Position numbers and translations under genes: made by a program. The notes beneath the pieces are model-generated. The model was not told the DNA's origin. It worked only from the letters and a program-made list of their open reading frames with translations, and ran no database searches. 64,000 bases of DNA from the NCBI RefSeq assembly GCF_009601015.1, contig NZ_WITJ01000007.1:84036-148035 (forward strand). The letters run 5' to 3'. This document shows positions 1 to 8,022 of the stretch, piece after piece. Numbering within the stretch: the stretch's first letter is position 1; each line of letters begins with the position of its first letter. Source of the DNA: Lactococcus hircilactis. Lineage in GTDB: Bacteria > Bacillota > Bacilli > Lactobacillales > Streptococcaceae.

Positions 1-456
1 TTACTGTCACCATTTTTGATAGATTTTTCCTTATACTTGAATCATTTCTCAAATGAAATGAATATTTTATTGTGGCTATTGTTATCTTCCCTAGGGCTTT
101 GCCTAATTGCCTTTTTAATATCTTATGTTTTTATTTTAATAACGGATAGGCAAAATGAAAACTTATTTAAAGTTAGTGGACAAAAGTGTGCCTTATCCCA
201 GAAAGAGTGGATGAGTATTGAAAAATATGAGAGTTCAAATCGTCTAAGATTAACTATGATTTGGGGAGGTATTGTTTTATTTATGTCAATACTTTTGCCG
301 TTGGGAAATTTCTATCTTACTCACAATGATGGGCTCATTTTTGCTCTAATACAAACTTTGATTTTTGGTGTAGCCATATGTTTTCTTTTACTTTACATAA
401 ATCGTAGAGCGACTAAGAATAGAAAAAAAGTCTTAATATTGCATAGGGGGACTTGA
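1..456 (+). CDS. unrecognised membrane protein, 5' end outside window
   Basis: The reading frame is open from base 1 to the stop at 454-456, so the gene probably begins upstream; the first start-like codon inside is TTG at 16. The visible part has two hydrophobic helices near the N-terminus and two more around residues 80-130, with a short basic tail (RRATKNRKK). No family was recognised. It is the first of four consecutive same-strand small membrane genes and its stop lies only 8 bases before the most likely start of the next, which suggests one transcript. Function unknown. Confidence 0.6.
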   Translation, partial: LLSPFLIDFSLYLNHFSNEMNILLWLLLSSLGLCLIAFLISYVFILITDRQNENLFKVSGQKCALSQKEWMSIEKYESSNRLRLTMIWGGIVLFMSILLPLGNFYLTHNDGLIFALIQTLIFGVAICFLLLYINRRATKNRKKVLILHRGT

Positions 457-464
457 TTAACAAT

Positions 465-1106
465 ATGATAAATCAAAGAAAAAGAAGAAATAGCAATACC
501 TATAAGTTTATTTTTCCAATTTTGAAAGTTCCTAGTTCTTTTTACTATATTGAGGGAGAAACTAAAAAACTATATAAAAAAAATAAAAATCAAGAACAAT
601 TGAATGAAGATGATGAATTATATAGTCTTAATCCATTATCAATTGGAGGGGCTTCTAAGGCTTCAAATAATGTAATGTTACTAGCCCTTATTCCTTTATC
701 TATTCCATTTTTTTCAGAGAAAGTTGTTGAAAGAGAGTTAAAGTTGCTCAATCTGTTTTTGGTTTTTGTTATAGTTTTGTGTATGCTCCTTTTTTGGTAT
801 TTAAATATTTTGTATTTTGAATATAAAACAGTAAAATCTTTTGAAAAAAATACAATGAAAAAAGTTCCTGTTGATGAAGGAGAAAAAAGAAATATGAAGA
901 AGAATTTGTTAAGAACGCGCCTTGTTTTTCTTATTATCTCTATTTTATCTTTAGTTCTGGCAGTATATATAGGGGTTAGATTTTTCCTTTTTTCTGATAT
1001 TAAGTATTTGTGGATTTTCGGATTTGTAACGTTTTTTGGTACATTCTTTATTTCTGAGTACATATCAATAAAAAGAAATTTAAAAATATTGGACAGTTGT
1101 TTTTAA
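465..1106 (+). CDS. unrecognised four-helix membrane protein
   Basis: About 213 aa. It has a basic N-terminus (MINQRKRRNS), a roughly 60-residue soluble segment, then four strongly hydrophobic stretches in two pairs separated by a lysine-rich linker. Start choice is uncertain: TTG 453 overlaps the previous stop and sits 2 nt behind AGGGGG (445-450), while ATG 465 is 14 nt behind it; ATG 465 is used here. The paired-helix plan loosely recalls the DUF443 'tandem five-TM' proteins of Firmicutes, but no motif was seen that decides it. Function unknown. Confidence 0.55.
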   Translation: MINQRKRRNSNTYKFIFPILKVPSSFYYIEGETKKLYKKNKNQEQLNEDDELYSLNPLSIGGASKASNNVMLLALIPLSIPFFSEKVVERELKLLNLFLVFVIVLCMLLFWYLNILYFEYKTVKSFEKNTMKKVPVDEGEKRNMKKNLLRTRLVFLIISILSLVLAVYIGVRFFLFSDIKYLWIFGFVTFFGTFFISEYISIKRNLKILDSCF

Positions 1107-1146
1107 TGGTATGTGACTGGTTATACGACCATAGAAAGGGGAAAAA

Positions 1147-1746
1147 ATGAAATCGATATATTCCGATAAAGTTATAGTTGATATTGGTGGAAACGTGGAT
1201 AACAGATATGGCTATAACTTTAAAAACAAAGAGTTGTTTATAAAGAGTAATAAAAAAGCGACAGGTATGGGCATGCTCCCTATTTTCGTAATATCTGGTG
1301 CATTTCCAGCATCTGCAATGAATTTTGCAGAACATCATTCTATCACTATTTCTCCCATAAAATGGGTAATTTTGACGACGATTGTTTGTTTCGTTTTATC
1401 TTTTGTAGTAGCGAGAATTTTATTATTTCTTTCAGAAAACTTTTTTAATTACAGAAACTTTGAAAAATTAGAAGATCCTAAAAAAATAGAAAAACTCTAT
1501 CAAATACAGGCGACTAAAGCGGGGGAAATCGTTATGATTGTTCTTGCTGTGATTTGTGCAAGTGTAGGATTTGCTATTGCTGGTTTTTATATTAACTCAG
1601 GAGATCTGGGGATTTGGTTAATTTATATTACCATTTTAATTGCTATCAATATGCTTGTATATACCTACTTGTTTTATTTCAGGAGGGCAAGAAAATTTAG
1701 AACTTTAGTGCTCATAGAATTAAAAAAAAAGGAAATTGAAAAATGA
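1147..1746 (+). CDS. unrecognised membrane protein
   Basis: 199 aa with a purine-rich GAAAGGGG ribosome site before ATG 1147. An N-terminal polar region (about 50 residues, including IVDIGGNVDNRYGYNF) is followed by a weak hydrophobic segment, a helix near residue 80, a charged loop (EDPKKIEKLYQIQ), two more helices and a basic end. The last codons overlap the next start (ATG at 1743, stop at 1744-1746), so translation of the two is likely coupled. No known family recognised. Confidence 0.6.
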   Translation: MKSIYSDKVIVDIGGNVDNRYGYNFKNKELFIKSNKKATGMGMLPIFVISGAFPASAMNFAEHHSITISPIKWVILTTIVCFVLSFVVARILLFLSENFFNYRNFEKLEDPKKIEKLYQIQATKAGEIVMIVLAVICASVGFAIAGFYINSGDLGIWLIYITILIAINMLVYTYLFYFRRARKFRTLVLIELKKKEIEK

Positions 1747-2192
1747 AAGAAGAGATTGACGAAAAGAAACAAGAAGAAGTGATTCAAAAAGCATATAAAT
1801 ATAATATCTTTCTTGGAATTTGGATTATCGCTGTATCCATCATTTTTTTGCTACAAGTTACGAAAATAATAACAGACTCATATCTAGCTTGGGGGTTTGG
1901 TTTACTTATCCTGATTTATGCGATTGTGCTTCATGTTCAGAATCATAAATTAAGAATAAAAAGTATTGCTTCAATTTTAGTTTATAGTCTCAATGTTTTG
2001 AGCGTGATTGGTGCTGTCTTGATTATTTTAGCCAATCAGGCACATAATCTTTTAGAGTTAGAGATAGGATTATTATTAGGGTTTTTGACGCTTATCATAC
2101 AAGTTATAGCTGCTGTTTTTGCACTCTTGGCAGCGAGAAAATTGAAAAAACGCTATCCTGATCTCATTGAGCGTAAACGTAAAAAATTCTAA
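1743..2192 (+). CDS. unrecognised four-helix membrane protein
   Basis: 149 aa. A charged N-terminus (MKEEIDEKKQEEVIQKAYKYN) precedes four regularly spaced hydrophobic helices, and the protein ends in a very basic tail (RKRKKF). The ATG overlaps the stop of the upstream gene by 4 bases. It is the last gene of the cluster and is followed 11 nt later by a hairpin terminator. The four-helix, cytoplasmic-tail plan could fit a transporter subunit or an immunity-type membrane protein, but nothing in the sequence identifies it. Confidence 0.6.
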   Translation: MKEEIDEKKQEEVIQKAYKYNIFLGIWIIAVSIIFLLQVTKIITDSYLAWGFGLLILIYAIVLHVQNHKLRIKSIASILVYSLNVLSVIGAVLIILANQAHNLLELEIGLLLGFLTLIIQVIAAVFALLAARKLKKRYPDLIERKRKKF

Positions 2193-2203
2193 TTGAAATT
2201 TCA

Positions 2204-2231
2204 AGCACTGACACAGTTCAGTGCTTTTTTT
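2204..2231 (+). terminator. intrinsic terminator
   Basis: AGCACTGA (2204-2211) pairs with TCAGTGCT (2218-2225) around a 6-nt loop and is followed by a T run. It ends the membrane-protein cluster before pgk. Confidence 0.8.
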
Positions 2232-2302
2232 GAGCTGAGGGTTGTTCGTGTCAGCGATTACATGAAGATTCTTAATTTTTAAAACCAAAAATCTAAAATT
2301 TG

Positions 2303-2311
2303 TGATATAAT
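2303..2311 (+). promoter_or_regulatory. pgk promoter, extended -10
   Basis: TG at 2303-2304, one base, then TATAAT at 2306-2311 form an extended -10. No convincing -35 is seen. The ribosome site AGGAGA is at 2331-2336, before ATG 2346. Confidence 0.65.
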
Positions 2312-2345
2312 TAGCTTATCAAAAATAAATAGGAGAATTTTTCAA

Positions 2346-3542
2346 ATGGCAAAATTGACTGTTAAAGACGTTGAACTTGCAGGTAAAAAAGTACTTGTTC
2401 GTGTTGACTTTAATGTTCCAATCAAAGATGGTGTGATTACTAATGATAATCGGATCACTGCTGCACTTCCAACAATCAAATATATCCTTGAACACAAGGG
2501 TCGTGCAATTCTTTTTTCTCACCTCGGACGTGTGAAAGAAGAGGCTGATAAAGCAAGTAAAACACTTGCTCCTGTTGCTGCAGCACTTGCAGCAAAACTC
2601 GGTCAAGAAGTAACTTTTGTTCCTGTTACTCGTGGAGCTGAACTTGAAAAAGCAATTGCTGAACTTAAAGATGGCGAGATCTTGCTTGTTGAAAACACTC
2701 GTTTTGAAGACATCGACGGTAAGAAAGAATCTAAAAATGATCCTGAACTCGGTAAATACTGGGCTTCACTTGGAGATGGAATCTTTGTTAATGACGCATT
2801 TGGTACAGCTCACCGTGCTCACGCATCAAACGTTGGAATCTCTGCAAATGTTGAAAAAGCAGTGGCTGGATTCTTGTTGGAAAATGAAATTGCTTATATC
2901 CAAGAAGCTGTTGAAGCTCCTGAACGTCCATTTGTCGCTATTCTTGGGGGATCAAAAGTTTCAGACAAGATCGGTGTGATTGAAAATCTTCTTTCAAAAG
3001 CTGATAAAGTAATCATCGGTGGCGGAATGGCTTATACTTTCCTTAAAGCACAAGGTTACGAAATCGGAACGTCACTTGTTGAAGATGACAAGCTTGACCT
3101 TGCTAAAGCATTGCTTGAAAAAGCTGATGGTAAACTCATCTTGCCGATTGACCACAAGGTAGCAAATGCTTTTGCAGGATATACTGAAGTGAAAGAAACT
3201 GCTGACCAAAATATCCCTGCAGGATTCATGGGACTTGACGTAGCAAGCAAAACAATCGCTGATTACTCTACTCAACTTGCTGGCAGCAAGACAGTTGTTT
3301 GGAATGGCCCAGTTGGTGTGTTTGAAAACCCAGACTTCCAAGCAGGAACGATCGGACTTATGGAAGCAATCGTGAAACAACCAGGTGTCAAATCAATCAT
3401 CGGTGGTGGAGATTCTGCTGCTGCTGCGATTAATCTTGGTTACGCAGACAAATTCTCATGGATTTCAACTGGTGGTGGAGCTTCAATGGAACTTCTTGAA
3501 GGAAAAGTACTTCCAGGCCTTGCCGCTTTGACTGATAAATAA
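2346..3542 (+). CDS. pgk: phosphoglycerate kinase
   Basis: 398 aa, normal length for bacterial Pgk. This cytoplasmic glycolytic enzyme converts 1,3-bisphosphoglycerate and ADP to 3-phosphoglycerate and ATP. Visible signatures are VRVDFNVP near residue 18, the substrate-binding arginine/histidine region (FSHLGR), and the C-terminal nucleotide-binding glycine loops ([20 protein letters not shown]). Codon use is strongly biased toward favoured codons, as expected for a highly expressed gene. It has its own extended -10 promoter, a good AGGAGA site and a terminator, so it is monocistronic. Confidence 0.97.
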   Translation: MAKLTVKDVELAGKKVLVRVDFNVPIKDGVITNDNRITAALPTIKYILEHKGRAILFSHLGRVKEEADKASKTLAPVAAALAAKLGQEVTFVPVTRGAELEKAIAELKDGEILLVENTRFEDIDGKKESKNDPELGKYWASLGDGIFVNDAFGTAHRAHASNVGISANVEKAVAGFLLENEIAYIQEAVEAPERPFVAILGGSKVSDKIGVIENLLSKADKVIIGGGMAYTFLKAQGYEIGTSLVEDDKLDLAKALLEKADGKLILPIDHKVANAFAGYTEVKETADQNIPAGFMGLDVASKTIADYSTQLAGSKTVVWNGPVGVFENPDFQAGTIGLMEAIVKQPGVKSIIGGGDSAAAAINLGYADKFSWISTGGGASMELLEGKVLPGLAALTDK

Positions 3543-3559
3543 TCTAAAAGCTAATAAAT

Positions 3560-3594
3560 AAAAAGAGTTTGACTTTTTAAATCAAGCTCTTTTT
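3560..3594 (+). terminator. pgk terminator
   Basis: An A-rich arm with AAAAAGAGTTTGA (one G-T pair) matches TCAAGCTCTTTTT across a short A/T loop and ends in T residues, immediately after pgk. Confidence 0.7.
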
Positions 3595-3601
3595 GTATCT
3601 G

Positions 3602-3610
3602 TGCTATAAT
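3602..3610 (+). promoter_or_regulatory. dhaQ promoter, leaderless arrangement
   Basis: TG (3602-3603), one base, TATAAT (3605-3610). Only 8 nt separate the -10 from ATG 3619, and no Shine-Dalgarno sequence is present, so transcription should start at or within a base or two of the ATG. Confidence 0.65.
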
Positions 3611-3618
3611 TTGATTAT

Positions 3619-4605
3619 ATGAAATTCTATACTTCAACAAATGAAATTCCAGAAGAAATGTTAAAAGGGATTGGTTTGACTTACCCTCAGTTGACTTATC
3701 TACCAGAAACTGGAATTCTCTATAATAATACATATAATAAAAAAACAGTTCCAATTATTTCAGGTGGAGGAAGTGGTCATGAACCGGCCCATGTAGGTTA
3801 CGTTGGCTCTGGAATGCTTGCTGCAGCTGTAACTGGCCCTCTATTTGTACCTCCAAAAGCTAAAAATATTTTAAAAGCCATTCGCCAAGTTAACTCAGGT
3901 AAAGGCGTTTTTGTGATTATCAAAAATTTTGAAGCTGACTTAAAGGAATTTAATGAGGCAATAAAAGAAGCGAGAAATGAAGGAATTGATGTAAGATATA
4001 TTGTCAGTCATGATGATATTTCGGTGAATGCTTATAATTTTCATAAAAGACATCGTGGGGTTGCTGGAACAATTTTACTTCATAAAATTCTCGGTGCTTT
4101 TGCAAAAGAAGGCGGAAGAATTGATGAAATTGAACAATTGGCTCTGTCACTTTCCCCAGAAATTTATACTTTAGGTGTTGCCTTAGCACCTGTTCATTTT
4201 CCTCATCAAAAGACTTCATTTGTTCTAGCTGAAGATGAAGTTTCTTTTGGAATTGGAATACACGGAGAACCCGGTTATCGTGTTGAAAAATTTGAAGACT
4301 CAGAGCGTATTGCCGTAGAGTTGGTAAATAAGTTAAAAGCAGAAATTAACTGGCAAAAAAAAGCAAATAAAAATTATATTTTGCTTGTAAATGGTTTGGG
4401 TTCAACAACATTAATGGAACTTTACAGTTTTCAATATGATGTGATGCGTCTTTTAGAACTTGAAGGCTTATCTATTAAGTTTTTCAAAGTTGGAAACTTA
4501 ATGACAAGTTGTGATATGTCAGGAATTTCATTAACACTTTGTTCTGTTAAAGATCCTAAATGGTTGGACTATCTGAATGCTCCAACTGGTGCTTTCGCAT
4601 GGTGA
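3619..4605 (+). CDS. dhaQ: DhaQ, dihydroxyacetone-binding coactivator (DhaK paralogue)
   Basis: 328 aa, homologous over its whole length to DhaK encoded at 5249. It keeps the SGGGSGHEPAH loop (residues 48-58) and GIGIHGEPGY with His215 at the position that binds dihydroxyacetone covalently in DhaK. In Lactococcus lactis DhaQ is not a kinase subunit; it binds Dha and with DhaS activates dhaKLM. Its position next to dhaS supports that role rather than a second kinase. The stop at 4603-4605 directly abuts the stop codon of convergent dhaS with no gap. The mRNA is probably leaderless. DhaQ assignment over DhaK rests on context plus the lower similarity. Confidence 0.88.
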   Translation: MKFYTSTNEIPEEMLKGIGLTYPQLTYLPETGILYNNTYNKKTVPIISGGGSGHEPAHVGYVGSGMLAAAVTGPLFVPPKAKNILKAIRQVNSGKGVFVIIKNFEADLKEFNEAIKEARNEGIDVRYIVSHDDISVNAYNFHKRHRGVAGTILLHKILGAFAKEGGRIDEIEQLALSLSPEIYTLGVALAPVHFPHQKTSFVLAEDEVSFGIGIHGEPGYRVEKFEDSERIAVELVNKLKAEINWQKKANKNYILLVNGLGSTTLMELYSFQYDVMRLLELEGLSIKFFKVGNLMTSCDMSGISLTLCSVKDPKWLDYLNAPTGAFAW

Positions 4606-5148
4606 TCAGCTTTCAAAAATTTTAATTTGAGCAAGTAAAAGTTTTACAATCTGAGAATACAGCTTTTCTAAAGAATTTCCTCTGAGGATTGACTCTTTAG
4701 TTATTGCACAAATTGCTGCAGCATTATAACGACATATAAATGATTTTTCTAAGTCTGACCAATTATAGTCAGACTTATTTTCTTCGTCAAAAAGCACCTT
4801 ATCAAGCAAGTTTTCCCATTGAATCAGAAAAAAATGTTCAAAATTTTTATCAATAACAAATATTTTCTGATAAAAAATTTGATTTTCTTCTAAGTAACGT
4901 AATAAAAGTAAGAGTTCATTTTGCCAGCCATAATAATCTAGATTATCATTAATTAACTCAGCAAAATCATTCTCAAAAATCCAAGATAAAAGCTCTTCTT
5001 GGTTCTGAAAATAATTATAAAAAGTTTGTCGTCTAATTTTTGCAGTTTGCATAATATCACTGACAGAAATCTGGTGATAAGCATTACTTTGCATCAGGTC
5101 TTTAAAAGCTTTAGCAATAATTTTTTGTGTAATGATTGATTTTTTCAT
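4606..5148 (-). CDS. dhaS: DhaS, TetR-family activator of the dha operon
   Basis: 180 aa. The N-terminal TetR helix-turn-helix covers about residues 8-50 (SVSDIMQTAKIRRQTFYNYF) and the remainder is a helical ligand/partner domain. In L. lactis DhaS is an unusual TetR member that activates dhaKLM when bound to DhaQ-Dha. The operator known for DhaS is present in the divergent region upstream of dhaK. The gene sits between dhaQ and dhaK on the opposite strand, tail to tail with dhaQ. The coding region contains a perfect 9-bp inverted repeat (4751-4759 / 4768-4776). Confidence 0.9.
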   Translation of the reverse strand: MKKSIITQKIIAKAFKDLMQSNAYHQISVSDIMQTAKIRRQTFYNYFQNQEELLSWIFENDFAELINDNLDYYGWQNELLLLLRYLEENQIFYQKIFVIDKNFEHFFLIQWENLLDKVLFDEENKSDYNWSDLEKSFICRYNAAAICAITKESILRGNSLEKLYSQIVKLLLAQIKIFES

Positions 5149-5163
5149 ATTTTAAAAGAAAGC

Positions 5164-5185
5164 GGACACATTTTGCGATTTGTCC
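5164..5185. promoter_or_regulatory. DhaS operator
   Basis: GGACACAT (5164-5171), 6 bases, ATTTGTCC (5178-5185). As I recall it, this is the same inverted repeat described for L. lactis DhaS. It lies between the divergent dhaS and dhaK starts, just upstream of the dhaK -35 region, as expected for an activator. A -10 for dhaK (TATACT) is at 5210-5215. Confidence 0.88.
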
Positions 5186-5248
5186 CTTATTTTTCTGGAC
5201 TTTATATTTTATACTAAGTATAACATAAGAAACTCAGGAGGATGAGCG

Positions 5249-6241
5249 ATGAAAAAAATTATTAATCAACCACAAGATGTGGTCTCAGAAATGTTAGACG
5301 GATTAACCTATGCTTACGGGGATTTGATTGAAAAAGTTCCAGATTTTGAAATTGTTCAACGTAAAAGTCCTAAAAGTGGAAAAGTTGCCTTAGTGTCAGG
5401 CGGGGGTTCTGGACACGAACCCGCTCATGCTGGTTTTGTTGGGGAAGGAATGCTGTCAGCAGCTGTTTGTGGAGCTGTTTTTACTTCTCCAACCCCTGAC
5501 CAGATTTTTGAAGCAATCAAAGCAGCTGACGAAGGTGCTGGAGTACTCTTAATTATCAAAAATTATTCAGGTGATGTGATGAATTTTGAAATGGCACGTG
5601 AAATGGCTGAGATGGAAGAGATTAAAGTTCAACAAATTATTGTCGATGATGATATCGCCGTTGAAAATTCGCTCTATACTCAAGGAAGACGAGGAGTTGC
5701 TGGAACAGTCCTTGTTCATAAAATATTAGGTGCAGCTGCCCATCAAGGGATTTCCTTAGATGAAATTAAGGATTTGGCTGATAAAGTCGTCAAGAATATC
5801 AAAACAATTGGTTTAGCTTTATCAGCTGCAACAGTTCCAGAAGTTGGTAAGCCCGGATTCATTCTTGATGATAATGAAATTGAATATGGCGTAGGAATTC
5901 ATAGTGAACCAGGTTATCGACGCGAGAAAATGAAAACTTCTTATGAGTTGGCGACAGAGCTAGTTGGTAAGTTGAAAGAAGAATTCAAATTTGCAGCTGG
6001 TGAAAAATATGGAATTCTTGTAAATGGTATGGGAGCAACACCACTAATGGAGCAATTCATTTTTATGAATGATGTTGCAAAATTACTGACAGAAGAAAAA
6101 ATAGAAGTTCTTTTTAAAAAAGTTGGAAATTATATGACTTCAATTGATATGGCAGGTTTGTCACTTACAATGATTAAGTTGGAAGATGACCAATGGCTCA
6201 AAAATCTTAATGAAGACGTGAAAACTATTTCTTGGGGATAA
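5249..6241 (+). CDS. dhaK: dihydroxyacetone kinase, Dha-binding subunit
   Basis: 330 aa. DhaK holds dihydroxyacetone as a hemiaminal on a histidine, seen here as His218 in GVGIHSEPGY; the SGGGSGHEPAH loop is at residues 50-60. With DhaL and DhaM it phosphorylates Dha using phosphoenolpyruvate via the PTS instead of ATP. GGAGGA precedes the ATG. It is the first gene of dhaK-dhaL-dhaM-glpF, all on the same strand with 10 bases or less between genes, and is expected to be activated by DhaS-DhaQ. Confidence 0.95.
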   Translation: MKKIINQPQDVVSEMLDGLTYAYGDLIEKVPDFEIVQRKSPKSGKVALVSGGGSGHEPAHAGFVGEGMLSAAVCGAVFTSPTPDQIFEAIKAADEGAGVLLIIKNYSGDVMNFEMAREMAEMEEIKVQQIIVDDDIAVENSLYTQGRRGVAGTVLVHKILGAAAHQGISLDEIKDLADKVVKNIKTIGLALSAATVPEVGKPGFILDDNEIEYGVGIHSEPGYRREKMKTSYELATELVGKLKEEFKFAAGEKYGILVNGMGATPLMEQFIFMNDVAKLLTEEKIEVLFKKVGNYMTSIDMAGLSLTMIKLEDDQWLKNLNEDVKTISWG

Positions 6242-6250
6242 GGAGAGAGA

Positions 6251-6829
6251 ATGTTAACAATAGATACAACCATTGAATGGTTAGGAAAATTCAACGAAAA
6301 AATACAAGAAAATAAAGCTTATCTGAGCGAACTAGACGGACCTATTGGTGACGGGGACCATGGTGCAAATATGGCTCGTGGGATGTCTGAAACAATGAAA
6401 GCATTGGAAGGTTCAGACTTTGAAAATGTCTCAGAAATCTTTAAAAAAGTGGCCATGACCCTAATGTCAAAAGTAGGAGGAGCTTCAGGCCCTTTGTATG
6501 GTTCAGCCTTTCTAGCCATGAGTAAGACTGCTGCAGAAACTTTAGAAACACGCGAGTTGATTTATGCAGGACTAGAAGCCATTCAAAAAAGAGGAAAAGC
6601 TCAAGTCGGTGAAAAAACGATGGTTGATATCTGGTCAGCGTTTTTAAATGACTTACAAACGGATTCAGCTTCCAAAGAAAATTTAGAAAAAGTTGTTAAA
6701 GCAAGTGCAGGACTTTTAGCTACAAAAGGACGAGCTTCTTATCTTGGTGAACGCTCAATTGGGCACATTGACCCTGGAACACAATCAAGTGCTTATTTAT
6801 TTGAAACACTTTTGGAGGTAGTAGCATGA
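6251..6829 (+). CDS. dhaL: dihydroxyacetone kinase, ADP-binding subunit
   Basis: 192 aa, the usual size of PTS-type DhaL. It carries tightly bound ADP that is rephosphorylated by DhaM and passes phosphate to Dha on DhaK. The magnesium-binding aspartates are in DGPIGDGDHG (Asp29, Asp34, Asp36), and the glycine-rich nucleotide site VGGASGPLYGSAF lies near residue 75. It starts 9 bases after dhaK and overlaps dhaM by 4 bases (ATGA), indicating coupled translation. Confidence 0.95.
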   Translation: MLTIDTTIEWLGKFNEKIQENKAYLSELDGPIGDGDHGANMARGMSETMKALEGSDFENVSEIFKKVAMTLMSKVGGASGPLYGSAFLAMSKTAAETLETRELIYAGLEAIQKRGKAQVGEKTMVDIWSAFLNDLQTDSASKENLEKVVKASAGLLATKGRASYLGERSIGHIDPGTQSSAYLFETLLEVVA

Positions 6830-7197
6830 CTTATGGAATTGTCATCGTTTCTCATTCGTCTGAGATTGCTTCAGGACTAAAAAAATTAATTCGTGAAGTT
6901 GCTAAAGATATTTCACTAACTGCTATAGGTGGTTTAGAAAATGGCGAAATAGGCACCTCTTTTGATCGAGTAATGGCAGCCGTTGAGGGAAATGAGGCAG
7001 ATCATCTTTTAACATTCTTTGATTTAGGAAGTGCGCGAATGAATTTGGATTTGGTTTCTGAAATGACAGACAAAGAATTAACCATTTTTAATGTCCCGCT
7101 TATTGAGGGAGCTTACACAGCGAGTGCTCTCTTAGAAGCAGGAGCAACTTTTGAAGCAATAAAAGATCAGTTAGAAAAAATGCTGATAGAAAAATAA
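6826..7197 (+). CDS. dhaM: PTS-dependent dihydroxyacetone kinase phosphotransferase subunit
   Basis: 123 aa, a single EIIA-mannose-like domain with the phosphorylated His10 in IVIVSHSSEIA. The E. coli DhaM has additional HPr- and EI-like domains; this short form is typical of Gram-positive bacteria and must take phosphate from the cell's HPr. It transfers phosphate to the ADP of DhaL. It overlaps dhaL by 4 bases and is followed after 9 bases by the channel gene. Confidence 0.94.
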   Translation: MTYGIVIVSHSSEIASGLKKLIREVAKDISLTAIGGLENGEIGTSFDRVMAAVEGNEADHLLTFFDLGSARMNLDLVSEMTDKELTIFNVPLIEGAYTASALLEAGATFEAIKDQLEKMLIEK

Positions 7198-7206
7198 GGT
7201 AGAGCA

Positions 7207-7923
7207 ATGACATTACAAATATTGGGAGAATTTCTGGGCACTTTCATCCTTGTACTGCTGGGAAATGGGGTTGTCGCAGCAAATGTTTTAGGTAAAACAA
7301 AATCGGAAAATGCAGGTTGGGTGACTATTGCAATTGGCTGGGGCTTAGCCGTTGCTGTCGCCGTCTGGGTAGTTGGCTTCTTTTCGCCCGCTTATCTCAA
7401 TCCAGCCTTGGTCATTGGTTTTCTTGTATTAGGGAAAATAAAGATTGGCTTAGCACTTGCTTTTATTGTAGCCGAATTTTTAGGTGCTATGTTAGGTGCT
7501 GTCGCCGTTTGGTTACATTATTATCCTCATTGGGAAGAAACAAAAGATTCTTCTCTAATCTTGGCAAGTTTTGCTACAGCACCTGCTATTCGTCATTCTT
7601 GGTCCAATTTTTTAGGAGAAGCTTTTGATGGGGCGCTACTCATGCTACTGATTATGGCAATGGGCCATTATCGTCTTGAAGGTGGTTTTGGTCCAATTAT
7701 TGTTGGTTTTCTCATTATGGCAGTTGGTTTTTCTTTAGGACCAACAACTGGCTACGCGATGAATCCAGCACGTGACCTAGGTCCGAGAATCATGCACGCA
7801 CTTTTACCAATTAAAAATAAAGGAACCTCCGACTGGAGCTATGCTTGGATTCCAGCAACTGGTTCGATTGTTGGCGCCGTAATTGCTGGGCTACTCTATC
7901 AATGGATACTGACGCTTCATTGA
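7207..7923 (+). CDS. glpF: MIP/aquaglyceroporin family channel
   Basis: 238 aa with about six transmembrane helices and the two half-helix motifs: LNPALVIG in the first half and MNPARDLGPR in the second. The aspartate after the second NPAR is the mark of glycerol-conducting members. As the last gene of the dha operon it most likely facilitates entry of glycerol or dihydroxyacetone for DhaKLM. The start is ATG 7207, nine bases after dhaM, behind AAGGTAGAG. The exact substrate is inferred from context. Confidence 0.88.
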   Translation: MTLQILGEFLGTFILVLLGNGVVAANVLGKTKSENAGWVTIAIGWGLAVAVAVWVVGFFSPAYLNPALVIGFLVLGKIKIGLALAFIVAEFLGAMLGAVAVWLHYYPHWEETKDSSLILASFATAPAIRHSWSNFLGEAFDGALLMLLIMAMGHYRLEGGFGPIIVGFLIMAVGFSLGPTTGYAMNPARDLGPRIMHALLPIKNKGTSDWSYAWIPATGSIVGAVIAGLLYQWILTLH

Positions 7924-7940
7924 TAGTATCTAAAAATACG

Positions 7941-7994
7941 GGTTCTATAATAAATCCTATGAGAATGATTTCCCACAGGATTTGACAAAGAACC
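7941..7994. other. imperfect cruciform after glpF
   Basis: GGTTCT (7941-7946) and AAATCCT (7952-7958) are answered by AGGATTT (7977-7983) and AGAACC (7989-7994). The nested inverted repeat could fold in the glpF 3' untranslated RNA just before the terminator. No function is evident. Confidence 0.4.
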
Positions 7995-8022
7995 AAAATA
8001 CGGATAAGCATCCGTATTTTTT
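7995..8022. terminator. bidirectional intrinsic terminator
   Basis: AAAATACGGAT (7995-8005) and ATCCGTATTTT (8010-8020) form a perfect 11-bp stem with a 4-nt loop, with A/T flanks on both sides. It serves glpF and the convergent dipeptidase remnant. Confidence 0.88.

Noticed and set aside
590..1063. Minus-strand frame opposite the second membrane gene
   Set aside because: Shadow of an AT-rich coding region, full of F/K/N residues with no ribosome site or promoter.
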